A stretch of 64,000 nucleotides of DNA from Prinia subflava (lineage: Eukaryota > Chordata > Aves > Passeriformes > Cisticolidae), in assembly GCF_021018805.1 (NCBI RefSeq), contig NC_086248.1, forward strand, positions 29,892,922-29,956,921, given 5' to 3'. Numbering within the stretch: the stretch's first letter is position 1; each line of letters starts with the position of its first letter. The translations under genes and the position numbers were made by a program. Below are positions 49,827-63,097 of this stretch, in pieces. The notes beneath the pieces are model-generated. The model worked only from the letters and a program-made list of their open reading frames with translations, was not told where the DNA came from and ran no database searches.

Positions 49827-52800
49827 CAAGTTTTGAGGCAGTGTTACAGGCTTTATTTCCATTGTAAGCTAGTATATAATTAAATATTTAGTAGATAATA
49901 ATGCTGTACTTAGCATCCCACTGTAACGTTATACATGGTGTAATAACTTGGGATCATACAAAAGCAACCTTGTGTACACCATGTGGATGAAAACGAATTA
50001 AATGATGATCACAGATCTAACTGTAAACTAACTTCAACATAAAATGGCTGTCTTTCTATTTTAGCCCCAGAAAGATCACATTTGGGGTTTAACTATGTTA
50101 ATGTTTGCTTTTAAAAGCCGCTCTTGGAAGTGCTAAATTATGACTAGAAGAGCTTCTTGATGTACAACACCTTACATTACTTGTAAGTTGGCTGCCTTCT
50201 CAAAACTCACCTGACACAGAGTGCTCTGTGCCCTTTCACTCTGATAAGGCCTTGAGTTTATTTGGTAGGAATCTGCATTTTAGTGTTTTCTTAGATGATC
50301 ATTGCCAGCTGAAATCTCTATTTTTTGCTATATCTATGTTATAAATGTAGCTACCACAATGTTTCTTGGCTAAGAAAATCATCTTTTCCTCCTTGCTGCT
50401 GTTTTGGTTTTATTTTTCTGTCCTTTTAAGTATACAACCTCTCCAGCATATACTTTAACAGTAATTACTATTTCTTAGCAGTTCATCTTACTGAATAGCT
50501 GAAAGGTATGTACTCTCTCAATCTTTTTTCCTTCTTTATTTCTGATAGCTTTCTGGATGGCAGACTTAGCTGCCCAGTAATTTCCTTTTTCAATTTAAAT
50601 GTCACATAGTATTGTATTAAATGAGTGCAAAGAACTTAGATTTCTGTACTTCAAACAGCAAGGAAATGAGAGCATTGTTCAAGATTAATGTAGTATACAG
50701 CAATTCTTAGGCTTCTGTATAATAAATATTTTGGGATGGCTAAATTTAGCAAATACCATAAACATTTCAAAAGGAAAAGCTCCTTGTGCTTGCACAGCAA
50801 GTGACATGGCAGAGTCTCAGCAACTCTTTCAAACAAAATGCTTGAACCTAATTATATGGTAGAGAGGAGGAGAAATAAACATATGTAGATTTAGAAATTG
50901 AAGAGTCACTTCTGGTTTGATTGAATTTGAAAGACAGTCATTAAAATCATACAGAGGACTTGGTACTATAGCCTGACCTACACAGAGCATGACATTCAGC
51001 ACAGATCTTAAACCTTTCAGTTCTGTCGTAGTCTGCAAGCAGCAAATTCCTGCAAGGGTAGCAATACTCTCATCACTTGTGCTCAGGGCAAAAAAAAAAA
51101 AAAATAAAGGCCTCTTCTAGTAGTGGTTGAATGTTAAGCTTCAGAATAGGTTGCTCCTTTAAAATAAGCAGAGGGGGAAAAAGTGAAGGATTTGCAAATA
51201 AAAGACTGCAGTGCCACATGATGATTAAAAAAGCTGCTGGACATGCTTTGTTTGCATTTAGAGCTTTAGTGCCTCCCAGCCAATCTGCTGCTGTTTTCTG
51301 CTGTGCACTGAAAGGCTGGTAAGCTCATTTATGAGGTGGTTTGTCATAGTGCATGTGAGTGTAGGCTTGGTAATGTCTTATGCTAATTATGCCTGAAGAG
51401 ATGTAAAGCTCACCTAAAAGCATTTCTCTGAAAAGAGAAAGACAACCCTGAATTCCCAAATGCCTTCTTTCTTTTCTGAAGAAAAAACCCTAAGCTCAAA
51501 GCAAAAAAACTCAAACCAAGGAAAGGAAGTTGAGTTTTCTCTGAAGTAAGTTTTATTTGTCCGTGTATCATCTCTGTTCCAAATGCAATAACTTCTGCTA
51601 TGTAACAACAAAAAAGCAATTTTGTTGCTTTTCCAGCACACTAGTTTCCTCATAATCCCTGAAATTTGTCCTACTTTCTCCCTATTGTCTGTCTCTCAAT
51701 TTTTTTCCTCAACTTCTTGCCTTTTCTTTTCTCTGCCTATCTTTTCACCCTTTGAACCTTTTTGTCTGTTTTTCCATGCCCTCTTTGACATTCATTCTTC
51801 TTGGCCACCTCATCTCACAAGTCTTCCCTTTCCCCCTGTATTCTTTCGTCTAAAGAACTGAAATAGTTAAGGGAAAGTTATTAAAGACAACAGGGACAGA
51901 AGAGCCTGACCTCCAGTAAACCAGTTGTATTTAAGCTGGGATAAACCGCTGGTTTTAGTATAATCACCTAAAACTTACAGAGACAACGAGAATAAAACAG
52001 TACTAACCTTATAAATGCGTAGTCTACTGACCTGATTTCAGTGTGAAGTTAAAATTAATTATAAACTAGAGAGAAATACAAAGCAATGATTATACTCAGA
52101 TTCTATAAAGAGTAGATACTACTGAAATAAAATATTCTAGAAAACCTCTCCCTGTGACAGTGGATGAGGGTGGAATTGCATGATTTGTCTATTATGTCTG
52201 TTTTGGATTTAAGTAACTGAAGTTGATTTGTTTGGCTGAGATCATTCTGCTGGCTGTGTTACATAATCTGAATTGAAAAAGCTCAAAGATGGAGTCAGAA
52301 GAACATGAAAGGATCAAATCAAAACTGAGAGGAACAGTAACTGAGCGTAAAATGTTCATCACACAGCTTGGTCAAAATGACCTTTGCAGTTCACAAAATG
52401 GGCACAGTCTTTGAACCCAGCAGAAGGCTGATGGAGCTGAAAGTTATTTTTTGATATACAGTGTGATCAGACAGACCCCTGCTTCCTGCAAACTGCTTTT
52501 TTGTGTTTAGTGTTCAGCTACTTCAAATATGAATATTGAGCAAAAATTAGTATGCAGGAAAGGTGATCCAAGTTTAGGCAACCTCACCAGCTCCGGAAGC
52601 TGTTGCTATGGCAAAGTTACCTTCTACCAAGCAGGGAATAAGAAAGTTCTTTCCTTAGTTGCTGACATGGTTCTCTTTCTTTTATATAAGGGATCTAGCT
52701 GGTCATTAAATTTAACTCCTGACACACACAGAGAAACCTGCAACACATAAATCCTTTACCTGATGAAAAAGATTACTTGCTTCTGTTGAACAAGCCTGTG

Positions 52801-55800
52801 AGCCAAAGTCCAGCTCATGGTCCCTCTGTTTGAACCACCATGGAGTAGGCACCCCTCTGTTTCAGATAATAAAGAGGCAAAATATCTTTAACTGTTGCCT
52901 CTTCCCCAAATAGCCCTAAGTTGTCATTGCACTATATGCCTTTTATTTGTTTAGGAACTACAAAGCCTCATTAGATATCTGAGAGTATACAGGTAAGTGC
53001 AGAAGATCAGAATGGTTCTTCTCATCTAGCAAAATTCTGATCTCAAATTTTAACCTGTTTTTGTAATAGTAGCTTCATCAGATAACGAAATGTCATTGCT
53101 ATTCGATTTTTTTAAATGTATTGTTCTGCACTACTTTATGTCATCTTACCTTATTGAAACTTCCCTCTTTCCCTGTGGTGTCTGCCAGTAGTATTGCAAA
53201 TTCAGAACAGTAAACCTCTGATATTAATACTCAGTATAGTCTGTAAACTGGCTGTCAACAATGTGCTGTTTAGATCAGTTAAAAAAAATTGCAATATTCT
53301 TACACTGGCACAAAATTCCTAGTGCATTTTCCTGCCCCATTTTCCTTTTCCTTATCTTTTGAATCTTCCATATTCAGACCCACAGTTGTTTAACCCTTTC
53401 TCAGTCTCCCACAGTCTTTGCTTTCCCAAAAATCTGCACTTTTCCTTACCAAAAACATTGTTTTCCCCATTTTTTAAATAAATCTGAAATATCCACTCAA
53501 ATTTGTTGTAGAACACTGATATTCTCTCTTCCCCTTCCTCAAATCTTCCATCCCAGATTTACTGAGATTCCTTTGTGCTCGAGCTTGATAGCACAGATAG
53601 CACAGACTTAATCAACTTAGCCTCAGACTCTGCACCTGGAGCGAAAGGTGGGAGAATTAAAAGAAAGGACCATGGACATCTCAGAAGGTAGGATCAACAA
53701 AAATGAAATTTTTAAAAACCCAAACAACAAAAAGCCAAAAAAAACCTGTGTCATCCTTTTGGTAAGGGAGTAAATGCAAATCAGGGTTTGAGCCTACTCT
53801 TACAGTTTGTTGCGTTTCCTCAGGATACTCTGGTAGCTTTTTTATATGAGGAGATCAGGTTGCTGGTCCGTGTAAGGTAGAATGTTGTACAAATATAAAG
53901 TGTGTTTGTTTTAAACATACAAGAAGTTGCTGTGATGGTATCAGTGGGAAAAATCTGCTTTCTGTAATTATAAGGATTCCATGCATTTACATACATAACA
54001 AAAAGTTAGGCTTAAGTATTTCTAATTATGTGAAGAAAACAATAAACTTAAGGACAATCTAGGATAGATGATGAAACCTGAATATATATAACATGTATAG
54101 GGCATAATCCTTTTTGGTGCTTTGTCAAAACCCTTACTGGGGAGTAGTGATTGTTGGAAAATCCTGAAGGTACTATATGGTGCTCAACACTCCCCAAGTA
54201 TGAAAAGTTCTGTCTAGCTAAATTTACACCATGGTGCTTTTTTTTTTAATTCTGAAAGCTAAATATTTCACAAATATTAATTTGTGAATTTCGCTCTTTC
54301 ACTGAGAATTTATTTTCTTTCACTGAGAGTTTTGTTTTCTTAAGAAAAGTTGAAACACACAGAATCAGTCTGGTGGAGGTTTGTAATGATTTTGTTTAAG
54401 CCTACATTTCCAGGTTTATCTGGATTCTATTTTTTGCTGTTATCAGTATGTGATGTAAAAAACCCTGTTTAAAACAGATCAGCCTCAGGAGGACTGTCCC
54501 ATACAGTGGTGGTGAGCCAGGGCTGTGTGTGGAGCTGCCTTAGGCAAAGGAGGAAGCATATGCTTGGTGCCAATCTCCTCCCACTGTATCACTCACAAAT
54601 TAGGTGCCTAATTTCACAATCTGGTTGCAAGGTTCTGACAGCCTTATTCTAGGTTTTGTGTGGACTTGGGAGTGTGGGAGCTCTAAGCAAAACTCAGCAG
54701 CTAGAACTTTTCATCATAGGAGTTGGTGGGGAACAGAGAAAAATTCTAAGTGGAGTTCATATTCATAAATCGTGATTCTCTGTGTGTTGAAAGATGATCA
54801 GTCCAAGTGGTCAGAGAAGATTTCTGCCAAGCTGCATGGCAGAGATCACTGCAATGAGATGATCCTGCAATATGTCAAAAGTATGCTTTTTTCTTCTCGC
54901 AAACGTTTTGTTCATCCAAACAGGATTTTGGGCATTTGTTATAACTGACAGATTCAAGTGCACTGCACATGCTCCCTTATGTTCCCTTGGCAGCTTGTTA
55001 CATCATCCATAAAAATCTTTGTCTTAACATGAATGTCACTCTGCTGTATATTCAGCCCATTCCCACTAGGAGTATTCCTAACTGCCAGCCGTTATCTGTT
55101 GTCTTTATCCCTGTTTACACAGCCAGTGATAATCCTCCTCTTCCTCACAGCCCCTGAGTTTTTGCATCATGCTTCATAGCGCTCTGTTAGTCTCAGCTCC
55201 ACTGTCTCTTCCTATGGATCCAAGCAGTGTCTGTAAGCTTTTCTCATTTCCTGTGCCCATTTTTCTTTCCCCTGAAATTGCCTCTGCAGAGGTGCCCAGA
55301 ACAGATCCTTTGGTGACCCCATGCTCCTGGTGGCTGTCAAGGCCAGTATGTTCCTCTCATTAACTCAACAGTGATAGGCATTGTACAGGTTGGGAACCTC
55401 AAATACATGTTTTAGGTAGATAGCCTCTCAAACCTATCCAAGATCAAACCCATCCATGGTTCTGAGCATTACTATATTTTTACTGCTGTTTGTAAATATA
55501 TAAGTGGATAAACAGAGTTGACTCTGCTTTATGAATAGCAACTAAAACTTTATGCCAGTCCTGACTGTAAAGCTGTTTCATGCCATTTACCTTATTTTGT
55601 CAGATTACTGTAATATATATATAAAAAAAATGTGTTCTATGTGTAGCTATAACTATGGGAACCATGGAGTGATTAAGAGGAGTACAGCTTCTGTGGCTCA
55701 TCAAGACAGCCAAACGTTCAAAAAGATATACCAGACTTTTTAGGGTTTTTTTGAAGAAGGTTAGAAGAACACACAAAAATTATCTGTGAGATAATAATTC

Positions 55801-58800
55801 CTGGGCTAACTTAATGGCCTATGAAGAATGGAGATTGATGTTACAGAAAATGTGACTAGCAATTTATGGCCACTATGTTATCAGAAGAAATGGAAGGAAA
55901 TTCAGGCAAGAGAAGTAAAGCTGAAAAAGAATCTAATCTGTGAGGAAAGAGACCAAACCTATAATTTTGCTTTAAAAGATCACAGCTGTAACTATGATAA
56001 TACAGTTTTTATAGTATTTTTTAGTACCATGTGTTAACTAATTTCTTTGTGTATCAGATCTAGAAAAGAACTTGCAGGAGAAGAATATTTAAATTACTGT
56101 ATGTAAATATGCTGTTGTGAATTTTTAGACACTACTGCCTTCACCACTTTTTTTGCTTTCTTCCTTGAACTATAAGATATTTTCAGAGAAGAACATGTGT
56201 CTGGAACACGGCTGTGTGCTGTTTTAGAGATGATATTTCATATTGTTACTTTAGAGTTGCCTAAGTGTCTGAGTTCCAAAACCCAGTTTGCTGCAGGATT
56301 ACTCTAGATAATGTTTAATTTTTTGTGTAAGTTGTTGGCAACTTTCTGAATGATTGGCAGCAGTAGCTGAAAGATTTTGGCAGGAGGGCATGTGAAGAAA
56401 GTCAGATGTTTTTTTCTTTCCCTTTTTTAATCTTCAAATGACTAGTAACACTGTTGCTAACAGCAGTGGCAACAAAACCAGCATGAAATGCCCATTTGAT
56501 GTTAACTCCCTGAACCACTGCTCCACTGCATCTTTTTCCCCTCCTGTTGGTAGTTTTTTAGCTGTGGATTTAAGAACCTAGGCCAGGAACATGATTAGGA
56601 CCAGCATGTGAACTGTATGCTCAGTTGCCCAAAAGTAGGCACCCAATGCCATTTCTCATGCCCTATGTACATAAGACACATATGGCTGGCATGTGGGACC
56701 TAACTCCTGTGGCAGCGAGGTGGGGTATGCTGGCTCACTGCTAAAGGCACTAGGCTATCATTAGACACAGGATTTATTTTATTTCCCTGTTTGTACATGA
56801 AAGTGAGTGGACTCTCTGACTGGAGACCTAAATATCTGCCATGCCTATAGTCATTTCAGTGTAGACAGAAACAATTTAGGTATCTAACTCAAATCCTTAT
56901 TTGTACACTTAAAATCTCTTTTGAAAATGTAACATCTCAGGCAAGCAGAAGAAGAGTAGGAGGTACAGTTTCTTGTGCAAGTGGAAAATTCTGGTAAGGC
57001 AGACTTCTAAACATCCCTCCTGGAAGCTCTCAGTCAAGCTTGCAAATGGCACCACAGGCTTTAAGGCCACAGGTAGTTCCATGAGCAGCCTCATTTGCTG
57101 TGAACATGTCTTGTGGTTGAATTGCCGTGTTGATTCTGTGACACAAAAAAGATTGCACTAATGAAATATTTACAGGGCTTTTCTAGAACTGCATGTTTTA
57201 TGTAACTGTTAAGGATATGATCACCTGGAAACTTCCATGCCTACGCAAAATTTGATTGCATTTGTCCAGTGAGGTAGCACATTTTTGTAGGGTGCGAGCA
57301 GAAAAGAGGCAAGAACACAATCAGCTGTTTGCAAAATCTTCCTTTTCTTGCCAAACTGGAATGAAAATATTCCAAGTTCTGAAGAAAATCTGCTCAGGAA
57401 GAAGCAGATTCCATAGGAATGGAAGAACAGAGAGTACTAAATTAAAATGGCTTTATTGTCTCTGTCCTGGAATGGCTGAGCCCTGTATGTCTGATGACCG
57501 TCAGCATGGGCAAAGGTGGGCAGCAGAGAACTGCATGGTCCTGTTGGACCCATCAGGCTAGAGGAGAGGCTTTAGAAAAATCAAAACCTAGACTTCTTGG
57601 CTACTTCTTTACTAATAAATTAAATGTAATCTGGGGCTGTTCCTCAGTTTTAGAGTATCAGTGCGAGTAAACTGACAAGGCTACTTGGCACACGCTTGGT
57701 CTTCTGCCTTTAGCATTTTCTCATCAACTTTTCCTGAGAGGTGGGGAGTTGGAGTGTTCTGTGGTGCATCTCCAGGAAGCAACTTGTTTGGAGTTACCTT
57801 GTTTTGAAGTAGAGCAAAGATCCTAGCACAAATACTGATTATTTTCTGTCATTTGGTTTCAGTTCTCAAAAATTTTTCTGTGTAAGTCTACTGTGCCAGT
57901 ATTGGTGTCATTTCAAGGTGTAATTTAATAGGAGATGCTGAGACAGTGTTGTAGCCTCTGTTTCTGGTCACATGATTTCACTACTCATCATTCCCTCCAT
58001 GAAAAAAACAGATGTGACAGAGAATGAAACCAATTTAAGAAAATATGGATAAGTTTTTGCAATGTTTTTAAGTACAAGTGGCTCCTGGGAGAATCTGACT
58101 GTCGAGGAACAGTATACAAGTAAATATGTGGCACAGGGAACCTTCCTGTGAGCAAGAAAGAGAGAGAACAAACCCCTGATAAGAAGAAAGGAGAGTAAGG
58201 GAGGAGGGAGTTGGGGAGAAGACCTTCCCTTTTGCTGAGCAGGAGCTATTGGGTGCACCCAGCTGTCTGTACATTTTGAAAAATATATTTAATGGAAACT
58301 TGCACTCACGAGCACACTTTCATTAGAAAGGCAGAGTTGCTTATTTATTAAGATTTTGGACTAATGTAAGTATTCAAGTAGATTTTCAGCTTTCTTTATT
58401 TATATTTTAATGGAGTGAAGTGATCACGACATTTTAGCTAGGTTTTTATTACAGAAATCATTTTGGTATACCAGAAGAGATAAATGCAATGCTGTGTAAC
58501 AATTTCACGGTTTGCTGCATGTTTTTATGTTATCTAAGAAACATTAAGTGATGCATAATCTAACTTAATTTTGTGAATGAAAATTTTGCAGGAGCTAATT
58601 GTTATGTTTCCTCTCTTTGACTTTCAAGAGATGACTTGTAGAACGGTGGCAGAGCTCTGCTGAAGTTAATGGTGCCTCGGGCAGTAAAGAGGGTCTGCCT
58701 AATTAGATCTGTCCGAAATAACTAGTGTCTTCCAAAAGTGTGTAGAAAGAATGTAAATTAATCAATAATCTGAAAAAATGTTGTGTATATTTCCCTTCAG

Positions 58801-61800
58801 AAGGGAAATAATTAAGATAGTGTAAAGGTTCAGTAAGGAATAACTTGTGGCCTGCTGTATTAGCACACCTGTTACCTAATTTGCTGCATAGGGATGAAGC
58901 AGGATGCATAGAAGTCATCCTAATTATGGTATTTCAATTTCTAAACTCAGTAAGCATAAAGGAGTGTGCTCCTTATGGACCCTCCTCAGAATCCGGGCTT
59001 GGGTGAAGGATTTGGGGAGCTTGCTCTGACCTCAGTCTGAGTTTTGCCTGGCATGTGTCACATAAATTTGGTATAACTTTTGTGCTCCCAACAACATGAC
59101 TTTAGCCTTCCAGTGCATGTTTGGAAGTTTCCAAATTTGAATTTGAAAAAACACCTTTTTTTCTGCATTCTAAAATGCAGGTTTGAAATACGTAATTATG
59201 TATAATTGTTCTTATTTTTGTAAGTGAAAATGCTTTTTCTGTGTGTATAGTTATATATATATATTACTATGGGCTCTTTCAAGTTGGAATTTCATGTTGT
59301 GTTAGTACAGGAATACTGTTCCTCCTCATTGTGGATCACATTCAGCAGTACCTGTAAGAGTAAGTTTGAGGAATATTTTTTCTGTGAATGAAGTACTCTA
59401 TATTCCACATGAAGGCCAGCATGGGATCCTTCTAGCATGTTTTCACGCAGCCTGTGAAGTTTCCACGTGAATCTGTGTGGGAACTGTTGACCCCCACCTG
59501 TGCTGAGTCCTGTGTGTGCCACTGGTCTTTTTTGTTATGTAGCAGTAAAGCCCAGAACCCTTTGCTATGCTGTGAAAATGCACCTTTTTCCAGAGCCATG
59601 CATATGAACCCTTTGAATGAAGAGCACCCTTTTACTCGTTCTCTTTAATAGCTTCACGTATGAAATTGCTTTGACGTGTGCAAGGATGCAATAAACCAGA
59701 AACAAACCCAGAAACAAAAACCAGACTCTGGATGTCTTGAACGACTTAATGTAGCACTTCATCAGAGCTCACTGTCCAGAGGAGAGTAAACAGAAACTAT
59801 TTTTGAAGTGACAGGCCAGAGTAAAATTGTCTTACATTCTTCATTTTACTGATACATCGCGTGGAGGTCCAGAAGCCACATTAGAGAACTGTAATCCTTC
59901 ATCAGAGCATTTGTTTGGTTGCCTAACATCTGTGGATTGTTAAGATAACTTATTACACAGACCTGCTTTAGTTTAGATTAGTTTGGACCACATCCCAGTA
60001 TATTCAATCAGGATATAGTTCCTGCATGCTGCTAAATTGCTTGCTCCACATACTTCTCTAAAAATGTTTTTCAATATACAGTTTTGTCACTGAAACTCTT
60101 CTGTCACCTCGATTTTTGATTTTTTTTCCTCTTATAGAAGAGCTTTTGGTTTTTTTCCTTTTGGATTGAATAGATCTCAAAGCAACTGTAGCATTTTTTA
60201 ATTCCCGAAGAGACTCCTAAACAGGGATGGTAGTATAGCTTCTATGTGAGTATAATACAGATTTTCTACGTGTGTAATCTGTGGTGATTGGTATGTATTG
60301 TGTCCAAGATGGAAAGTTTAAAAATAGCTGTAAGAAAATGGATTTGTATTTACTTGTCTAGTATTTCTTCTTTTAGTATTCTGTATTTTTCAGAGTCTGC
60401 ATTAGCTATTCTTATTTGCTTGTATCTCATAATATTTTGCATAAAGTTAATTACAGTATCAAAGGTGATTATGTAAATTAACAGTATTTTCTTGGAGTTT
60501 ATTACATAATTTATACATATTTAAAATTATTGAATACATTAAGTTGTAAAGGAAGTATGTTACTGGGCTTGCATATATAAATATGTATGCAATTAGGATA
60601 ATTTACTTTTACTTTAGTATTCCTTATCCTTCAAACATACTCCATACTCTAGTTGATTAATTTTTTATTAACACTTTTTTCAACATTTCTTGGAAACTGA
60701 TAAAATACAGGTAATGACATTCTTTGTTACTGACTTTGGTTTATAACTTTGACATAGATTTTATACACAGACACATCTGCATGCACACTCTTGCTGTCTA
60801 ATGAGCTAACAGCTGTGGCAGATCCTATAAAAGCATTTTAAAATGTGGTTTCTTTTCCTTTTAGTCTTGCTGGATTTTTTGAGTACCTGTAGTAATAATC
60901 TAATAGACTAAAAGTCTACTTTATGTAGAGCAGATAGTCTAATAAACTGAATTTCTGGTTTTCAAGGTGTACTAGATGGAATAAAATAGATGTTTTGGAA
61001 TCAAAGGCTTTTTTTATTTTTAAAGGTCTAGCATTTATCTCTGTCAAAGTTGCTGTTTATATTATCCTACTGAGTGTTTTTTGTTTTATCATGATATGTA
61101 TTTATACCCCTACTAAAATAACTGTAGCTTTTGATTAAGGTTGGGTCTTTTTAAATTAATGTATTAGTAGATATTTTATTATCCTTCTTAAATAGAAGAA
61201 ATATAACAGTTATCTTTTGATAAAGGTACGATCCTGACAGAGGGTAAAGAGTTGGATATCTTCTCTGTGTGCTTTGGTCAAACAGTGCAGAAATGCACTT
61301 GGAAGCTCTGATGTATTTTTCAGACCAAAAAGATAGTCTATTCTAGAGTATGTTAAATAAATGTTAATTGTTTAAAATATGTAAAATGTCTAAAGTTTTC
61401 ATTGTGCCTCGTAAGCCACTACCTTCATGGGCCGGAGACTAAAAGAGCTCAGTAACAAAACTTTGTCCTGTTTTAATTTCTTCCATGAAGTGTTTTTTTC
61501 CTCTTTCTAAATTTAAGCGCTGTATAATTTTGTGACTGTTGCATCATTCCTGTGTTTACACAAAATAAGTCAAACATATTATTCCTTCCAACTTTTGTCA
61601 TTTTTCTTAGCCTCATTGCAATTTTACCATTCCTATATACTTTCCATATTAAATTATGTTCTTTACCATTTTCCTTAATAATAATTAGCTTTATTTCCTC
61701 TCTTCTGTGTTTTTATTTCTGACAAAAATCCTCTCTCTTCTGTATCCTTCTATTCCTGCATTTTGCCTAGTTTTTCTTCTTTCTGAAAACTGCTTTTTTC

Positions 61801-62756
61801 TTTGTCTCAATTTTTTCTTAAATTTTCACATATTTTAGTCTTGATTAACCATTTATTTTTCACTGGTGAGTTGCTCCTGTACATAAGACTGTCTCTACAA
61901 TATGCAGGCTGCAAACACAGAGTCTTGCTTTAATGTGTGTGTCCCTGTGTATCTGTGTATAAGGAGTTAAACCCCCCAAATTTTAAAAAAATTCCTAGGC
62001 ATCACAGTCTATGCACTCACCTTAATTGTGATTTACAGGGACACATATTTGTTAATTTATTATTTGCAGCTATAAATCAAGGAGATGATGACAATTTGCA
62101 AGTAGTACAGAATATGGTACTTTTGCATTCTTTTCATTGGTGCATTTAGTTTTCTGTTAGTAGATTTCTTAAGGTTTTACTTTGCACGTCTAAGTAGTTG
62201 CCATAGGTATAGCTAAAATCATTCATGGTACATAATGAATTTGTTTGCAGGATAATGTGGAGTTACTTAATGTGAGAAAATTTAATCACAAGAAAATAGT
62301 GTGTCAATTTTCTGTGACCACAGAAGTTGGGAGTTAGCTGGGCATGACACTACCGCCTGAGTTTCCAAGTCCTGTTTACAGTCTGGTGGGCTTGTCTGTC
62401 CTGACAGCCATCCACACCAGTGGAAAAAGCCCAACCCACCCCCGCTGCATCAACCCCCCCAACAAGCACTGGTCATGTAGTCGGTGTCTGTTCAGAGGAG
62501 AACTGGGGCTGGGCTGAGGGGGGATTGCCACAGGTGGGACGGATGTATATTGACAACACATTTTGGAGAAGCTCGCATAGCATGTGCCTGTAGGATGCTT
62601 GGCTCTAGCCGGTGGAGAAGCATGTTCTGGGTCCTGTCATGAGCACCAGCCTCACTGGTTCAGGGAGCCAGAGGTCGTACCTGCTCTGCAGTACTGGGCA
62701 TGCATTCCAGGCTCTGGGAGGTGGCTGCATTGACTCTTCTTGTTGTCTTCAACTAG
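49827..62756 (+). other. RIMS1: RIMS1 intron, distal part: mostly unique sequence
   Basis: No coding exon was recognised in these 12.9 kb until the acceptor at 62755-62756. Features seen: an A14 run near 51090, a pyrimidine-rich stretch at about 51660-51850, a TTTCACTGAGA duplication near 54297-54328, a small TA run near 59252, a pyrimidine-rich stretch near 61675-61810, and a GC-richer patch at about 62340-62545 with C-runs. Open frames of up to 101 codons have no recognisable domain. Confidence 0.55.
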
Positions 62757-63097
62757 GTTATGTGGGTATGCAATTTATGTCGAAAGCAACAAGAGATCCT
62801 AACGAAGTCTGGAGCGTGGTTTTTTGGGAGCGGACCGCAGCCCTCGCCCAGTCAGGACGGAACGCTGAGTGACACGGCGACTGGCGCCAGCTCGGATGCT
62901 CCGAGAGAGAAGAAGGCAAGGCTTCAGGAGCGATCCAGGTCACAGACTCCCCTAAGCACAGCAGCTGCCTCGTCACAGGAAATCTCTTCTTCCAGTGTGC
63001 AGCCCGACCGTAGGAAAGGAGCAGAGGTGTCGCAGCCGGCGATGGGCCCGGACCAAAAGCAAGCTTCAAGGTCTAGAAGTGAACCCCCAAAAGAGAG
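62757..63097 (+). CDS. RIMS1: RIMS1 coding exon: last zinc-finger CxxC pair, SGAWFF Rab3 motif, Ser-rich linker
   Basis: This internal exon continues the RIM1 frame directly with GTT ATG TGG. It encodes 113 complete codons plus two bases (AG) of an Arg codon. VCNLC (residues 4-8) supplies the final CxxC pair of the zinc finger. KSGAWFFGSG (17-26) contains the SGAWFF motif, which contacts Rab GTPases in rabphilin/RIM-type Rab-binding domains. The rest is a hydrophilic Ser/Lys/Arg-rich linker with the stretches SQDGTLSDTATGA, PREKKARLQERSRSQTPLST and RSRSEPPKER. That linker matches RIMS1 as I remember it and not RIMS2, which diverges straight after SGAWF. The acceptor is cttcaactag and the donor AGAG|gtaatg; the in-frame TAA just after the donor is intronic. 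The exon has more CpG than its surroundings. The next exon, expected to begin in the Lys-Lys-Thr-Pro region, is beyond the window. Confidence 0.97.

Noticed and set aside
49563..49830. CAAG as a 4-bp target-site duplication for the LTR-like element
   Set aside because: The implied ends do not fit TG...CA and the flanks match only four bases; borders left open.
62612..62872. 86-codon + strand frame overlapping the SGAWFF exon
   Set aside because: It is in a different frame from RIMS1 and crosses the acceptor; the conserved frame starts at 62757.
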